Assembly: GCF_004307995.1 (NCBI RefSeq)
Contig: NZ_SIRE01000002.1
Span: 417,011-481,010, forward strand
Direction: 5' to 3'
Length of the DNA stretch: 64,000 bases
DNA from: Paenibacillus thalictri
Lineage (GTDB): Bacteria; Bacillota; Bacilli; Paenibacillales; NBRC-103111
Shown here: positions 26,538 through 35,937 of the stretch, piece by piece
How positions within the stretch are numbered: the stretch's first letter is position 1
Layout of the letters: the number at the start of each line of letters is the position of its first letter
Position numbers and translations under genes: made by a program
The notes under the pieces: generated by a model
Told to the model about the DNA's origin: nothing
Database searches by the model: none
Seen by the model: only the letters and a program-made list of their open reading frames with translations

Positions 26538-27553
26538 CGGACGCTCCCCGCTTCCTGCGAAGCAGCGGATTTCAAGGCGACGGCTTCCACATTCGCCGTT
26601 TTTGGCACATTTGGCACATTCGCCGCATTTGGCGCACTTGCAGTATTTGGCACGCTTGCCGCATTTGACACACTTACCGCAATTGCTGTATTTGGCACGC
26701 TTGCCGCATTTGACGCACTTGCAGCACTTACCGCATCTGCAGCTTTTGATCCGCCGGCATCCTGCAGCTTGCCGGTGATCCAAGCAAATACCGCATCCAG
26801 CGCCCGTTCGTCCTCTTCTTTCGGAAACCGGTGAGGCAGGCCGCCATACAATTCCATCGCATATTCTTTCCCCGCTTTCTCCAGCGCATCCGCCAGCTTG
26901 CGGGCATGACCGGCGTTCACCTGCGCGTCGCTTGTCCCATGTACGATCAGAATGGGCACGTTGATTTCATCGGCCCAATAGACGGGCGACCGGCGCACGT
27001 ATTGCTCCGTCTGCTTGCGGGGATGGCCGACCACCCGCTTCAGCATCCGGCGCATATCGACCCGTTCTTCATACGTATCAAACAGGTCGCTAACCCCGCC
27101 CCAAACAACGACCGGTCCGGCCTGATCGCATTCGCGTGCGGCGGCAAGCGCCATCAGCGCTCCGCGCGAAAAACCGATCAGCGGCACAGGGCCCGGCTTC
27201 ACCTCCGGCAGCGATTGCACGGCGGTAATGGCGTGGCAGACGTCGGAGCGGTCGTCCCCGGCGAAATCCTCGCGTCCTTCCCCGCCTTCATTCCCCCGGT
27301 AAAACGGGGCAAAAACGACGAACCCCCGCCGCGCCATCGACATAATCCGCCGTTTCCGCACCATGCCGACCTTGCGTATGCCACCGCGGCAGTAGATGAG
27401 CGCCGGATACGGGGCCCCGGCTTTGGGGACAACCAAATACCCTTTAACCTTTAGCCCGTCGCTGATATAAGTAAGCATATACAGCAGCAAATCCGCGGAA
27501 GGATTTTTGAGCGGCGTTTTTTCCAAAATGGTGCCGTTTCGTTCTGTTGTCAT
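26534..27553 (-). CDS. Alpha/beta hydrolase (prolyl oligopeptidase-like) with repeat-coded tail
   Basis: 339 residues from ATG 27553, which has AGGAGG about 11 bases upstream; the longer frame to 27670 lacks a site and runs over a divergent gene. Fold motifs: YCRGGIRKVG (oxyanion), LIGFSRGALMALAAAREC (nucleophile Ser in GFSRG), VHGTSDAQV (Asp), GGLPHRFP (His). From about residue 265 the chain is a low-complexity Ala/Ser/Asn/Val/Pro tail (SNAASVPNTA and variants) coded by a 9-bp minisatellite. The family usually stops before such a tail. It is coupled to the DUF2071 gene by an ATGA overlap. Confidence 0.85.
   Translation of the reverse strand: MTTERNGTILEKTPLKNPSADLLLYMLTYISDGLKVKGYLVVPKAGAPYPALIYCRGGIRKVGMVRKRRIMSMARRGFVVFAPFYRGNEGGEGREDFAGDDRSDVCHAITAVQSLPEVKPGPVPLIGFSRGALMALAAARECDQAGPVVVWGGVSDLFDTYEERVDMRRMLKRVVGHPRKQTEQYVRRSPVYWADEINVPILIVHGTSDAQVNAGHARKLADALEKAGKEYAMELYGGLPHRFPKEEDERALDAVFAWITGKLQDAGGSKAADAVSAASASNAASVPNTAIAVSVSNAASVPNTASAPNAANVPNVPKTANVEAVALKSAASQEAGSVR
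26594..26745. repeat. Degenerate 9-bp minisatellite
   Basis: About sixteen units of a 9-bp pattern (TTTGGCACA, CTTGCCGCA, TTTGACGCA and variants) in tandem, within the hydrolase C-terminus. Because the unit is three codons, all frames stay open: one minus-strand frame reads Ala/Ser/Asn/Val, another reads Cys/Lys/Gly with CxxC spacing. Unit number is probably variable between strains. Confidence 0.85.
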
Positions 27554-27658
27554 CGTCCGTCGCCTCCTGCTAACCGCTTTGACACCCCGCCATCCGCGCG
27601 TTAGACTGGGGAGTAAGCAGCTTATTCCATTTATTATGATCCGAAAGGTAGTGCGGCT

Positions 27659-27934
27659 ATGAATCCACAATTAGAGCAGCCTTTTGAGGCGCTTGTCGAA
27701 AAATTTGCAGAACTGCTAACAGGGGATGCCTCCCCCGAAATGGTCGAGAAAATTAAAATATGGGCGATATACAACCATATCCACAAAACAATGCCGGCCT
27801 TGGCCAGCCATTGGAATCAGAACCACCCGCAAGGCAAAGCGGAAATCCGCCAGCTCTTCGAAGAAGTGCGGGATTTGAACATCAAGCTGAAGGCGCGCAG
27901 CAAACAGGAGGATCCGCAGCAGCCGCAAACGTGA
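27659..27934 (+). CDS. Small conserved-looking hypothetical protein
   Basis: 91 residues, acidic N-terminal helix then PALASHWNQNHPQGKAEIRQLFEEVRDLN and a charged tail; predicted all-helical and soluble. AAAGGT lies about 9 bases before the ATG. It is read divergently from the hydrolase with a short 105-bp shared upstream region. I do not recognise the family; coding is supported by the ribosome site, codon use and the absence of a competing frame. Confidence 0.65.
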   Translation: MNPQLEQPFEALVEKFAELLTGDASPEMVEKIKIWAIYNHIHKTMPALASHWNQNHPQGKAEIRQLFEEVRDLNIKLKARSKQEDPQQPQT

Positions 27935-28017
27935 CGCCCTGCCGACAAACCTTTACAATTTCGCCCAATTTATGTACGATCGAAGTAAAGCAAGCGGGGA
28001 ATGTGTAAAGTGGGAGG

Positions 28018-28380
28018 GTGAAAGCGTTGCCCGGTAAAATAAACGGCAGCCCGAATGGCAGCCAAGAGGATTTTTCATACGAATCGATTTTCATTGTGGA
28101 AATGCTTGTCGCCAGCGTGGCCATGGGTTTTATAGCCAGCTCATTTTGGTATGTCATCATAACTTTTGTAGTATTCGCGATTTCCTGGGCCATCCCGTTT
28201 TTTAAACACGTTCTGATGATAGGCATTTCTGCGGCATACGCAATGCTGAATTATTACATGTTGAAGATGTTTGAAATGCCTATTCCCGACGGAGCACTTG
28301 TAGTGTATATGGCCGCTGTATTTATCGCATCAATAGCTCTCCACATCAACATTATAAAGAAGCTTGAAGAAGCAACTTGA
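28018..28380 (+). CDS. Small membrane protein, unknown function
   Basis: About 117-120 residues with four predicted membrane segments (IFIVEMLVASVAMGFIAS, YVIITFVVFAISWAI, VLMIGISAAYAMLNYYML, VVYMAAVFIASIALHI). Two starts compete: GTG 28018 touches the GGGAG site, while TTG 28027 has GGGAGGGTG about 6 bases upstream and is more likely by spacing. Lone gene in a run of small plus-strand genes; family not recognised. Confidence 0.65.
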   Translation: MKALPGKINGSPNGSQEDFSYESIFIVEMLVASVAMGFIASSFWYVIITFVVFAISWAIPFFKHVLMIGISAAYAMLNYYMLKMFEMPIPDGALVVYMAAVFIASIALHINIIKKLEEAT

Positions 28381-28481
28381 AATCGGGCTGAAAGATTTCA
28401 GGATGAACTGGAATATTTCTACAACCTCTTACTCAAAATAAACCGGTATGTAAAATGGTTATTTGGAAAAGAGGTGACACG

Positions 28482-28721
28482 ATGAAAGTTGCTGTAGAAA
28501 ACAGCTTAAGCCATCTGAAACAGGCACTGCAAAACAGCGGCTGCGAGATCGTTTCCTTCGATAGCGCGGCAAGCGCGGACTGCTGCGTCGTATCGGGGCA
28601 AAATAGCAACATCATGGGCATCGCCGACACTTCAACGAAAGCGTCCATTATCAATGCGGACGGCTTGACCGACGATGAAGTTGTTGCTCAAGTGAAGCAA
28701 AGAGCAAATCAAGTCCATTAG
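28482..28721 (+). CDS. YkuS-like UPF0180 family protein
   Basis: 79 residues: MKVAVENSLSHLKQALQNSG, then ADCCVVSGQNSNIMGIADTS and INADGLTDDEVVAQVKQRA, matching the YkuS/UPF0180 pattern (CDCCVVTG...NVMGI). Function unknown, cytosolic, common in spore formers. The ATG at 28482 has GAGGTGA 5 bases upstream, better than the earlier ATG at 28455. Confidence 0.82.
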   Translation: MKVAVENSLSHLKQALQNSGCEIVSFDSAASADCCVVSGQNSNIMGIADTSTKASIINADGLTDDEVVAQVKQRANQVH

Positions 28722-28744
28722 TCCTTACCCTCATGAGTAAGCCG

Positions 28745-28802
28745 GGAGTATGGCTGCAAAGCCGCTGACGTTTGCTAACAGCGCTTATGCAGACCATACT
28801 CC
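28745..28802. other. Long imperfect stem-loop downstream of the ykuS-like gene
   Basis: Arms GGAGTATGG + CTGCA and TGCAG + CCATACTCC (one bulged A) enclose a second stem GCTG/CAGC. There is no T-run on either side, so it may act in RNA stability rather than termination. The region 28803-29100 beyond it shows only a possible 29-codon frame. Confidence 0.5.
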
Positions 28803-28805
28803 GAA

Positions 28806-28895
28806 CTATCCAGCCGTGTTATCGTACTTCCGCCCGCCCTTTGTCGGCCGCTTTCCCTTATTGTCCTCCCAATAACCGCCGTAAGCACCATACAT
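28806..28895 (-). CDS. Possible 29-residue peptide
   Basis: ATG at 28895 opens a 29-codon frame rich in Gly, Tyr, Lys and Asp (MYGAYGGYWEDNKGKRP...). The composition resembles small spore or cell-envelope peptides of Bacillales. There is no convincing ribosome site at proper distance (AAAGGT is about 20 bases away) and I recognise no homologue. Listed as a weak candidate only. Confidence 0.2.
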   Translation of the reverse strand: MYGAYGGYWEDNKGKRPTKGGRKYDNTAG

Positions 28896-29243
28896 GAAAT
28901 CCGTTTGCCGCGAGATGACCTTTCAATAAGTATACCAGTCCACCGAAAGCCGCGTAAACCATAGTTCCCTCATTGTACTGTCCCCGTTACCACGTATCTG
29001 CCGATTAGCAAAAAAACGATCGTCCACACTTTTCCCCGCAAAGAAAACCAATGAAACCTCTGTACAACAAATAAAGATAGAGATCTCGGAGCAATGTGTG
29101 TATAATAAAAACCGTTGACTATCGGACCCGGCTTTTCTGAAAGTGAAAAGTTATTTATTCGTGCAATACCCAACTGCAATGCGAGCGGACCCCAGTTTTT
29201 CGGAATAAACAATTTTTCAAAAGCGAAAAGGAGTGGAGTTTTT

Positions 29244-30698
29244 TTGCTGTACCCAAAATTGAAAAATGCGTGGTTTTCTAACGTTCGTCGGGATATGTTA
29301 TCCGGGCTTACGGTCGCTTTTGCGTTGATTCCGGAAGCGATCGCCTTCTCCATTCTGGCCGGAGTGGACCCGATGGTTGGCTTGTACGCTTCGTTTTGCA
29401 TCGCTGTCACCATCTCCATTGTCGGTGGCCGCCCGGGCATGATTTCCGCAGCTACCGGAGCAATGGCTTCGCTGATGGGACCGATTATCGCCAAATACGG
29501 GATCGAATATTTATTTGCGGCAACGATTTTAACCGGAATCATTCAATATGTCATGGGCATGCTCAAATTCGGCAAATTCATTACGTTTATCCCGCATTCG
29601 GTCGTGACCGGTTTCGTGAATGCGCTCGCCATCATCATTTTTATGGCCCAGCTCCCCAATTTTCAAGGAGCGAACTGGCAGATGTATGCCATGGTTGCAG
29701 GTACACTTGCCGTCATATATTTGTTCCCGCTGCTAACTAAGGCGGTGCCGTCCGCGCTGGTAGCGATCATTGTGATGACGATCATCTCCGTAACCTTGCA
29801 TCTGGACCTGCGTACAGTCGGCGATATGGGGAAAATTACGCAAGAGCTGCCGTTTTTCCACATACCGGATATCCAGCTATCGCTCCAAGCGGTTTGGAGC
29901 ATATTGCCGTTTTCGCTGGCGCTGGCTGTCGTTGGCATTACGGAATCGCTGATGACCGCAACGATCGTCGATGAGATGACGGAGACAAAAAGCGATAAAA
30001 ACAAAGAAGTCAAAGGCCAAGGCATCGCCAACATCGTAACCGGATTTTTTGGCGGCATGGCGGGCTGCGCGATGATCGGCCAAACGGTGATCAATGTCAA
30101 ATCGGGGGGCAGGACGCGGCTATCGACGTTTGTGGCCGGCGTATTTCTGTTATTTCTCATCTTGGTGCTGGGCAATGTCGTCAAGCAAATACCGATGGCC
30201 GCACTCACCGGCGTGATGTTTATGGTTTCCCTTGGCACGTTTGATTGGAATTCGCTGAAAACTTTAGCCAAAATCCCTCGCGGCGATGCGCTGGTTATGG
30301 TTGTTACCGTAGCGATCGTAGTGGCGACGTCCGACCTGGCGATCGGAGTCGTATCCGGCGTAGTCTTAAGCGCGCTGATCTTCGGCTGGAAGTCCGCGAA
30401 AATTAAAGCACATGCCACTGCCTCCTCAAACGGGGCGAAGGTGTACCACATTTCCGGCCAGCTCTTTTTTGGCACAATGACGCATTTTATCGATCTTTTC
30501 GATTATAGAAACGATCCGCAGAAGGTCGTCATCAACTTCACCGCTTCCCACGTCTGGGACCATTCGGCGATCACCGCCATCTCCAAGACAAAGCTGAAAT
30601 ATGAGCAGCTCGGTAAAAACGTCAGCATCACTGGCTTAAACGAAGAAAGCCGAAAACTCGTCGAACAGGTCGGCCTTGCCGTATCTTCGGGACATTAA
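29244..30698 (+). CDS. SulP-family anion transporter with STAS domain
   Basis: Integral-membrane anion transporter (sulfate, bicarbonate or other anion), about 484 residues, with the SulP signature region [20 protein letters not shown] and about 12 membrane segments. A short C-terminal STAS domain follows ([18 protein letters not shown]). Upstream the frame is open to ATG 29115, but the strong site AAAGGAGTGGAG at 29227-29238 points to TTG 29244, and family alignment also begins there ([19 protein letters not shown]). A promoter-like TATAAT at 29101-29106 gives a leader of about 130 nt with a CTTTTC/GAAAAG stem-loop. Single-gene unit ended by a strong terminator. Confidence 0.9.
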   Translation: MLYPKLKNAWFSNVRRDMLSGLTVAFALIPEAIAFSILAGVDPMVGLYASFCIAVTISIVGGRPGMISAATGAMASLMGPIIAKYGIEYLFAATILTGIIQYVMGMLKFGKFITFIPHSVVTGFVNALAIIIFMAQLPNFQGANWQMYAMVAGTLAVIYLFPLLTKAVPSALVAIIVMTIISVTLHLDLRTVGDMGKITQELPFFHIPDIQLSLQAVWSILPFSLALAVVGITESLMTATIVDEMTETKSDKNKEVKGQGIANIVTGFFGGMAGCAMIGQTVINVKSGGRTRLSTFVAGVFLLFLILVLGNVVKQIPMAALTGVMFMVSLGTFDWNSLKTLAKIPRGDALVMVVTVAIVVATSDLAIGVVSGVVLSALIFGWKSAKIKAHATASSNGAKVYHISGQLFFGTMTHFIDLFDYRNDPQKVVINFTASHVWDHSAITAISKTKLKYEQLGKNVSITGLNEESRKLVEQVGLAVSSGH

Positions 30699-30756
30699 CA
30701 ACCGGGTGCAGCCGTCTTTTGAGTTTGTGTAACAGGAGAAGTGGGAGTATTACGAA

Positions 30757-30784
30757 AAAACCGTCAGGGATCCCTGACGGTTTT
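30757..30784. terminator. Bidirectional terminator
   Basis: Perfect 28-bp palindrome, arm AAAACCGTCAGGGA, with T-tails on both strands, between the SulP gene and the convergent membrane-protein gene. Confidence 0.92.
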
Positions 30785-30865
30785 GATTATGTTTGATGTT
30801 TACACGCCATCCGTTTCGCAAGCCTGCACATTGACACGAATTACACAACCGGTAGTTTAGCCTCA

Positions 30866-32626
30866 TTATTCCTTGTTGCCGGAACCCGAATCGTCCTCCG
30901 GAGTCTTTAAAGATTCCCGTCTGGCTGAAGCGCCGAGATCCAACAATTTCTCCTTCGTTGGAGCGGCTTCATTCACTGAGTAAATTCGCTGTATCGCCTC
31001 ATTGTCTTTGCCTGAAGTCGATACGGCAATGACTTGGCGTTCATCCACGAACGAACGGATCTGCTGAACAAGGTGAGCAAGCAAATCGTCGGCTTTGTGC
31101 ATGCTGAGTATATAACGCGGGCTCGACATATTTCCGGCTCCCGAGCCTACAAGCGTGCTTGAAACAAGCTTGGTCGCGTATAGCCAAGGGCTGAACGAAC
31201 TGCGGACAATCGTATTTTCGCTTCTCGTCGAATCGGTGATCGCCATTCCGACGGAAAACTTGGATTCCGTATACGTTCCTTCTCCTTGGAATTGAATAAG
31301 GTAACTCGTAAAATGCATTTCCGACCAATATAAATGGGCCAAAATAATTGCCGAAGTTCCAAACAACCATAAATTAAGCGGATAAAAAACCTCTTTAAAA
31401 AATATGCCTAAGGAATACTCAGCAGCATTCGCGCTGTAAAAGAAAAGCAGAAGTGACGCACAGACAACTGCAATATGCCCCCCGACAGAAATCCATAATC
31501 TCATATTTTGGAGGAGTTTCGGATACGGTATCGGCTCATAAACCGGCTGTGTTTCCTGAATGGTATCTCCTCGGAAGCTGCCTTTGTCCATGCTGCCTTC
31601 CATGTTTAATTTCGGCGCCAGCTCTCGGTATACCCGGTTCGGGTACTCCATATACCGCAGGTTCGCCATCTCCATATCCAGAGACCGGAAAAAATCTTGC
31701 GGGTGAACGTTTTCCTGCCAATGCTCCCTGAATTCGGACACCTCCGTGAGCGGGTCGTACATTTCAGCTCGTCGTTTAGAGATGAGAATGGCGCAGACCA
31801 GAACGGCAATCTGAAGCAGAAACAATATAATTAGCGGCAGCGTCGGCTGTATCGGAGCTTCCGGAATCGTGACATCCCTGCGTATCAGCATTTCCCCAAT
31901 CGTCGGTAATACCAGTGAGAAAATCGATACCAGGTATACATTGCGGCGCTTGCCGAAAATAAGCTGGTGGTTATTGATTTTCTGAAACGTCGGAGCGTTA
32001 AACAGCCAGATCCCCAGACACACGAGCAGCAAGACGACGCCGAGCCATTGTCCAAGCGCAGTTTGCGTAATGGATGTCAATCCGAGGAAACCCGACACAA
32101 GCGATAATATGTATACGCCAAGCCACAATAAAGCAAGTCCGGTGTTTTCAGTGACGATATGAAGAAAATTTCGCATAGAGTAAGGCAGAAATAAAAGTTT
32201 TGGGAAAACGCTGTACAGCATCCGGTCGAGCAGCGTTATCGGTTCGAGAAACGTAATGTTCTTGCGCCCGGCCATCATCTGATCCAATTCGCTGGCTTTG
32301 TACACCACATTCCGCTCAAGCGAATGCTTTTCGCTTTTAGTCTGATTTTTGCACAAGCTTACAGGAACATCCCTTCCGATATAAAATCGGAACACCTTCA
32401 TCAATCCTCTAACGATGTGTGAGACACCAAGCGATAAAAATAATAAGCTTAAAATTAAATGCACCCAACTCGACAGAGCCGCATGATCGATGATTTGCTT
32501 TTTCATCAGCAAGACCGATATGACGCTAGTTACCGAAATAAATGTTCCGCTAATTAAGTAAAGCATCCCTTCACGTTTGAATGGGTTCTCAATGTCGGGA
32601 GTGTTGGATCCGAATTGAAAAGACAT
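30866..32626 (-). CDS. Large multi-pass membrane protein of unknown function
   Basis: 586 residues with about nine to ten hydrophobic segments: two near 22-80, a cluster between 155 and 285, and two near 385-445. Cytosolic or extracellular loops occupy 85-150 (charged) and 285-375. The last 130 residues form a soluble domain (SPRYILSMHKADDLLAHLVQQ) ending in an acidic tail. I do not recognise it. It is monocistronic, between a terminator and an SDR gene. Start ATG 32626 has GGAGGAG upstream. Confidence 0.8.
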   Translation of the reverse strand: MSFQFGSNTPDIENPFKREGMLYLISGTFISVTSVISVLLMKKQIIDHAALSSWVHLILSLLFLSLGVSHIVRGLMKVFRFYIGRDVPVSLCKNQTKSEKHSLERNVVYKASELDQMMAGRKNITFLEPITLLDRMLYSVFPKLLFLPYSMRNFLHIVTENTGLALLWLGVYILSLVSGFLGLTSITQTALGQWLGVVLLLVCLGIWLFNAPTFQKINNHQLIFGKRRNVYLVSIFSLVLPTIGEMLIRRDVTIPEAPIQPTLPLIILFLLQIAVLVCAILISKRRAEMYDPLTEVSEFREHWQENVHPQDFFRSLDMEMANLRYMEYPNRVYRELAPKLNMEGSMDKGSFRGDTIQETQPVYEPIPYPKLLQNMRLWISVGGHIAVVCASLLLFFYSANAAEYSLGIFFKEVFYPLNLWLFGTSAIILAHLYWSEMHFTSYLIQFQGEGTYTESKFSVGMAITDSTRSENTIVRSSFSPWLYATKLVSSTLVGSGAGNMSSPRYILSMHKADDLLAHLVQQIRSFVDERQVIAVSTSGKDNEAIQRIYSVNEAAPTKEKLLDLGASARRESLKTPEDDSGSGNKE

Positions 32627-32746
32627 CTCGCTCCTCCTTTATCAATAAATTACCATATAATAAAGTATTATGCAGCATAAGAGCGAAATCGACAACCATC
32701 CGTTGTTTATTTGGCTTCGGAGCTTTACATTTAATCCGCCGCCCTG

Positions 32747-33523
32747 CTATTTCTTATTAAGCAGCTTATAGGCGATGCCGTCGAACAATCGCGGAAACAG
32801 CTGGTACAGCTTGACGCCAAAGCTTGCGGTGAACGGAATGTTCACCTCGGGAATGCCCCGTTCGATCGCTTCGATAGTCCGATCCGCCACCTGCTGCGGC
32901 TTCAGCATAAACCAGGCGACGTTTTTCACGTAATTTCCCGAAGGATCGGCCCGGTCAAAAAAAGGTGTGTCGATCGGTCCCGGATTTACCGCAGAGATAG
33001 ATACGCCGGTGCCGACAAGCTCCTGGCGTAAGCAATTGGTCATGCCAAGCACGGCATGTTTGGTGGCCGAATAACCGGATGATTTGGCCGAACCGATCTT
33101 GCCCGCCATGGAGCCGATATTGACAATGTGGCCGCTTCCGGCCGCAATCATCCCCGGAAGCACGGCTTTCGTGCAGCGGACAACCCCCATGTAGTTGACG
33201 TCCATCATGCTTTCGAATTCAGTTAGCGGAGCGTCAACGAACCTCTCGAACACGCCATAACCCGCGTTATTGATCAATATATCAATACGTCCGTGCTTTT
33301 CCGTCACCTTCCGCATCGTCTCTTCAACCTGCTGCGCATCGGTCACGTCCAGCACATGCGTTTCATGCGGTTCGACGATCTTCGCCGTTACGTCCCGCAG
33401 CTTTTCCTCCGAGCGGGCCATCAGTATCGGCAACGCCCCCTTCTGTGCCAGAACTTGCGCCATCAGCGCGCCGATGCCGCTTGAAGCCCCCGTTACAACA
33501 GCGATCTTCCCTGCGATATTCAT
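32747..33523 (-). CDS. Short-chain dehydrogenase/reductase
   Basis: 258 residues from ATG 33523, which has AAAGGT 8 bases upstream. Classical SDR: TGASSGIG cofactor loop, NNAGYG, catalytic Ser in NIGSMAG and YSATK (YxxxK). The C-terminal part (ERGIPEVNIPFTASFGVKLYQLFPRL) resembles membrane-associated DltE-like SDRs. The substrate is unknown. It stands in a minus-strand run but is separated from both neighbours by more than 100 bp. Confidence 0.9.
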   Translation of the reverse strand: MNIAGKIAVVTGASSGIGALMAQVLAQKGALPILMARSEEKLRDVTAKIVEPHETHVLDVTDAQQVEETMRKVTEKHGRIDILINNAGYGVFERFVDAPLTEFESMMDVNYMGVVRCTKAVLPGMIAAGSGHIVNIGSMAGKIGSAKSSGYSATKHAVLGMTNCLRQELVGTGVSISAVNPGPIDTPFFDRADPSGNYVKNVAWFMLKPQQVADRTIEAIERGIPEVNIPFTASFGVKLYQLFPRLFDGIAYKLLNKK

Positions 33524-33650
33524 CTCAACCGACCTTTCTTTCCATTTTTCCGCCAACCAAAAAAGCGGACAGCCGCAAGGCTCTGGGCCCGTTCAGCTCT
33601 CCACTTTAGAATGAAACCATTCTGGTCAAACTATCCATTGCACAAAGGTC

Positions 33651-34109
33651 TTAAGTGACCAGCACTTGAATGTCCAGCTCTCCGATGCCATCCATAATCA
33701 AAGGAATGGTCAGCGCTTTTTTTGGAACAAACCCGGCAGCATTCGCCGAATGCATGATCTTTGGCGGGGTAATATCGACTCGCACGCCCTGATTGAACAA
33801 CATCGTACTGGCATTGCCGCTAATCATGTTGCCAAGCTCGGAAATCGCGCTGCGGCTCATCTCATCCATCTCTGTAACGATAAAACCGCCCATCATTGCA
33901 GATACCATACGAAGCGCCACCTCTTCGTGGATGCCAAAGACGATATCTCCCTGCATCTGGCCGGTCATGCCAATCTGAATCCATATATATTTTTCAACTA
34001 GTTTCACGTCTTTAATGCCAAGCTTACCTGTGGATGGACGCACATTTGCCACTTGTTCAATCACGATACGTGCAGATTCCAAAAAAGGATTGATATACTC
34101 CGCCTTCAT
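33651..34109 (-). CDS. cheX: CheX-type chemotaxis phosphatase
   Basis: 152 residues of the CheC/CheX/FliY family, which dephosphorylates CheY-P to reset chemotaxis. The single ExxxN active motif is present in SELGNMISGNAST; CheX has one such site where CheC has two. Length about 150 is standard. It is a lone gene here, with no other chemotaxis genes in the window. Start ATG 34109. The 246-bp gap upstream to 34356 shows no clear feature. Confidence 0.88.
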   Translation of the reverse strand: MKAEYINPFLESARIVIEQVANVRPSTGKLGIKDVKLVEKYIWIQIGMTGQMQGDIVFGIHEEVALRMVSAMMGGFIVTEMDEMSRSAISELGNMISGNASTMLFNQGVRVDITPPKIMHSANAAGFVPKKALTIPLIMDGIGELDIQVLVT

Positions 34110-34355
34110 AAACTTATCGGTCCCCTTTTTCGATAATATCAGAATTTGTAAGTTTCAGCGAAACCGAACCATCTGATATTGCAAGAAAAACTTCATTTAA
34201 GACACAAACGCAGCCTCGTCGTAAAGCTTCGATCGGTAGTTTTTCTTACAAAATGCGAGCTTTTTTCACATTTCTTGTCCGTTGGGGATAATTATACCTA
34301 ATTTTACCTCGCAAGTATACCATTTTTATGAAAATGATTGTGAAAAACTTGCAAA

Positions 34356-35150
34356 TTACATGCGCAGCGAAATCATATTTCCCGAGCTGTATCTCCGCAA
34401 GCCGGTATAGAAAAACCACGTGGCGAGCAGCGCTAACGCGGCCGCCATCCCCAGCGCTCCAAACAGAAAAGGCAGCTCCACCCGCTTGATTAAGCCAATC
34501 GGAAGATAGCTGATAAAACCCGCAGGGATGACCGTAAACAGCATTAATTTGCCCAGACCTTTAAAAATATTGGTCGGATATGTCGCAAAAGCGAGAACGG
34601 CATTTAACATTTGCTGGCCGATTCCCTCCGCATTGCCCATATAAAAAGCGAGCGAATGCACAATCACCATAAAAAATATGTAGATTGTCATCGTAATCGC
34701 CAGCGCCAGCGCAAATTTGAGCAAACCCGCCGCCGTCAGCTGTCCGAACATGACAAACAAAATGACAGCGAACAAAAAATCCCCGATCGCGCTCACCGAC
34801 ATCCGGCTGACCAGAATGGAAAGCAGCACCGGCTTGGGCTGTGCCATGTAGATGTCAAGTTGTCCGCCCGCCACCAGCGACGAGAGCCGGAAAGCGTTGC
34901 CGAACAACGATGCGGCAAGTCCGAAGCCCCCGGCGCTGATTGCCCACATCATCATCACGTCGCGGAAATCCCAGCCGTTCACAACCGGGAAGCGATGGAA
35001 ATATACGCCCCAGAACAATACCCATACGGTATTGTTAAGAATCATCATACCTGCCGTCAGCAGGAAGCTGATCCGGAATTCCATCGCGCCGGCCAAATTC
35101 AGCTTCCAGCAAGTAAGCACAAATCTTATCGTATTAACCGCCGTTAACAT
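34356..35150 (-). CDS. ABC-2 exporter permease (DUF990 / ABC2_membrane_6-like), second subunit
   Basis: 264 residues with six membrane segments (for example AMEFRISFLLTAGMMILNNT, LALAITMTIYIFFMVIVHSL). This size and pattern match the paired DUF990-type permeases, as in the viologen exporter of Synechocystis. It overlaps the preceding permease gene by 17 bp, the third gene of a coupled operon ATPase-permease-permease under a riboswitch. The exported compound is unknown. Confidence 0.85.
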   Translation of the reverse strand: MLTAVNTIRFVLTCWKLNLAGAMEFRISFLLTAGMMILNNTVWVLFWGVYFHRFPVVNGWDFRDVMMMWAISAGGFGLAASLFGNAFRLSSLVAGGQLDIYMAQPKPVLLSILVSRMSVSAIGDFLFAVILFVMFGQLTAAGLLKFALALAITMTIYIFFMVIVHSLAFYMGNAEGIGQQMLNAVLAFATYPTNIFKGLGKLMLFTVIPAGFISYLPIGLIKRVELPFLFGALGMAAALALLATWFFYTGLRRYSSGNMISLRM

Positions 35151-35937
35151 TGAGTTTGCCCACCCCTTTCCTATAGACGGCCGCCACCCCCAAGGAGAGG
35201 ACAGCGATCCAAATCAGCTGAACGCCGATCATTTGCGCCATGCCGCCAAGGTCGAAATGCACCGCCGTTTTTGCCGGAAAATAAAGCACCGTCTGAAACG
35301 GCAGCCACGAGCATATATGCTGCAGCGTTTCCGGCATCAGCTCCAGCGGCATCAGCATTCCGCCGATCGTAAACAGCAGCTTGTTGTACACGAATTCGAT
35401 GCCTCTTGTTTCTTCAACCCAGAATGCGCATAAAGCGATCAGCATGCCAAGCATGAATTGAACGGTCATCGCAAACAAAGATACGACCGCAAAGCCGGCC
35501 CATCCTCCTCCGAAATGAGGCAAGCCAAATGCCAGGAAGCCGATCAGGAAACCTACGGCCACATTGACAATCAGTCTGACGGCCATCTCCCCCATAAAGG
35601 TCACATATTGCATGGCGATGTAATTGACCGGACGGATCAGCTTGTAGCCGATATCCCCGCTTTTCACCTCATCTTCGATCCGTAAAGGAAGGCTTGGCGT
35701 CGCCATCGTCAGCGCTTCGGCAAAAATAATGTACCAAATTAACTCCGGATAACTGTAACCGGCAATCCTCTCGGTCCCCTCCCCTTGAAACGTCACCCGC
35801 CAAAGCTGGAGGAAGATGTACATGATCAGCACCAGAAAGATGGTCCGCACCAAAAAATCGTATACATACGCCAAATGGTTCCGCAAGGAAATTCGTCCGA
35901 TCGCCGCATATTTCAGCGTTCCCGTGAGCAGCCTCAT
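35134..35937 (-). CDS. ABC-2 exporter permease (DUF990 / ABC2_membrane_6-like), first subunit
   Basis: 267 residues from ATG 35937, which overlaps the ATPase stop as ATGA; the longer frame to 36027 runs inside the ATPase and is not used. Six membrane segments, with LLTGTLKYAAIGRISLRNHL at the start and conserved GYSYPELIWYIIFAEAL. It forms a heterodimeric membrane channel with the next gene product. Confidence 0.87.
   Translation of the reverse strand: MRLLTGTLKYAAIGRISLRNHLAYVYDFLVRTIFLVLIMYIFLQLWRVTFQGEGTERIAGYSYPELIWYIIFAEALTMATPSLPLRIEDEVKSGDIGYKLIRPVNYIAMQYVTFMGEMAVRLIVNVAVGFLIGFLAFGLPHFGGGWAGFAVVSLFAMTVQFMLGMLIALCAFWVEETRGIEFVYNKLLFTIGGMLMPLELMPETLQHICSWLPFQTVLYFPAKTAVHFDLGGMAQMIGVQLIWIAVLSLGVAAVYRKGVGKLNVNGG

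Noticed and set aside
26594..26745. Tandem repeats considered as a CRISPR array
   Set aside because: Unit is 9 bp without spacers and lies inside coding sequence.
26538..26783. Cys-rich N-terminal extension of the DUF2071 protein as the main start
   Set aside because: Overlaps the hydrolase, lacks a ribosome site, and the ATGA-coupled start at 26537 matches the family; kept only as a finding.
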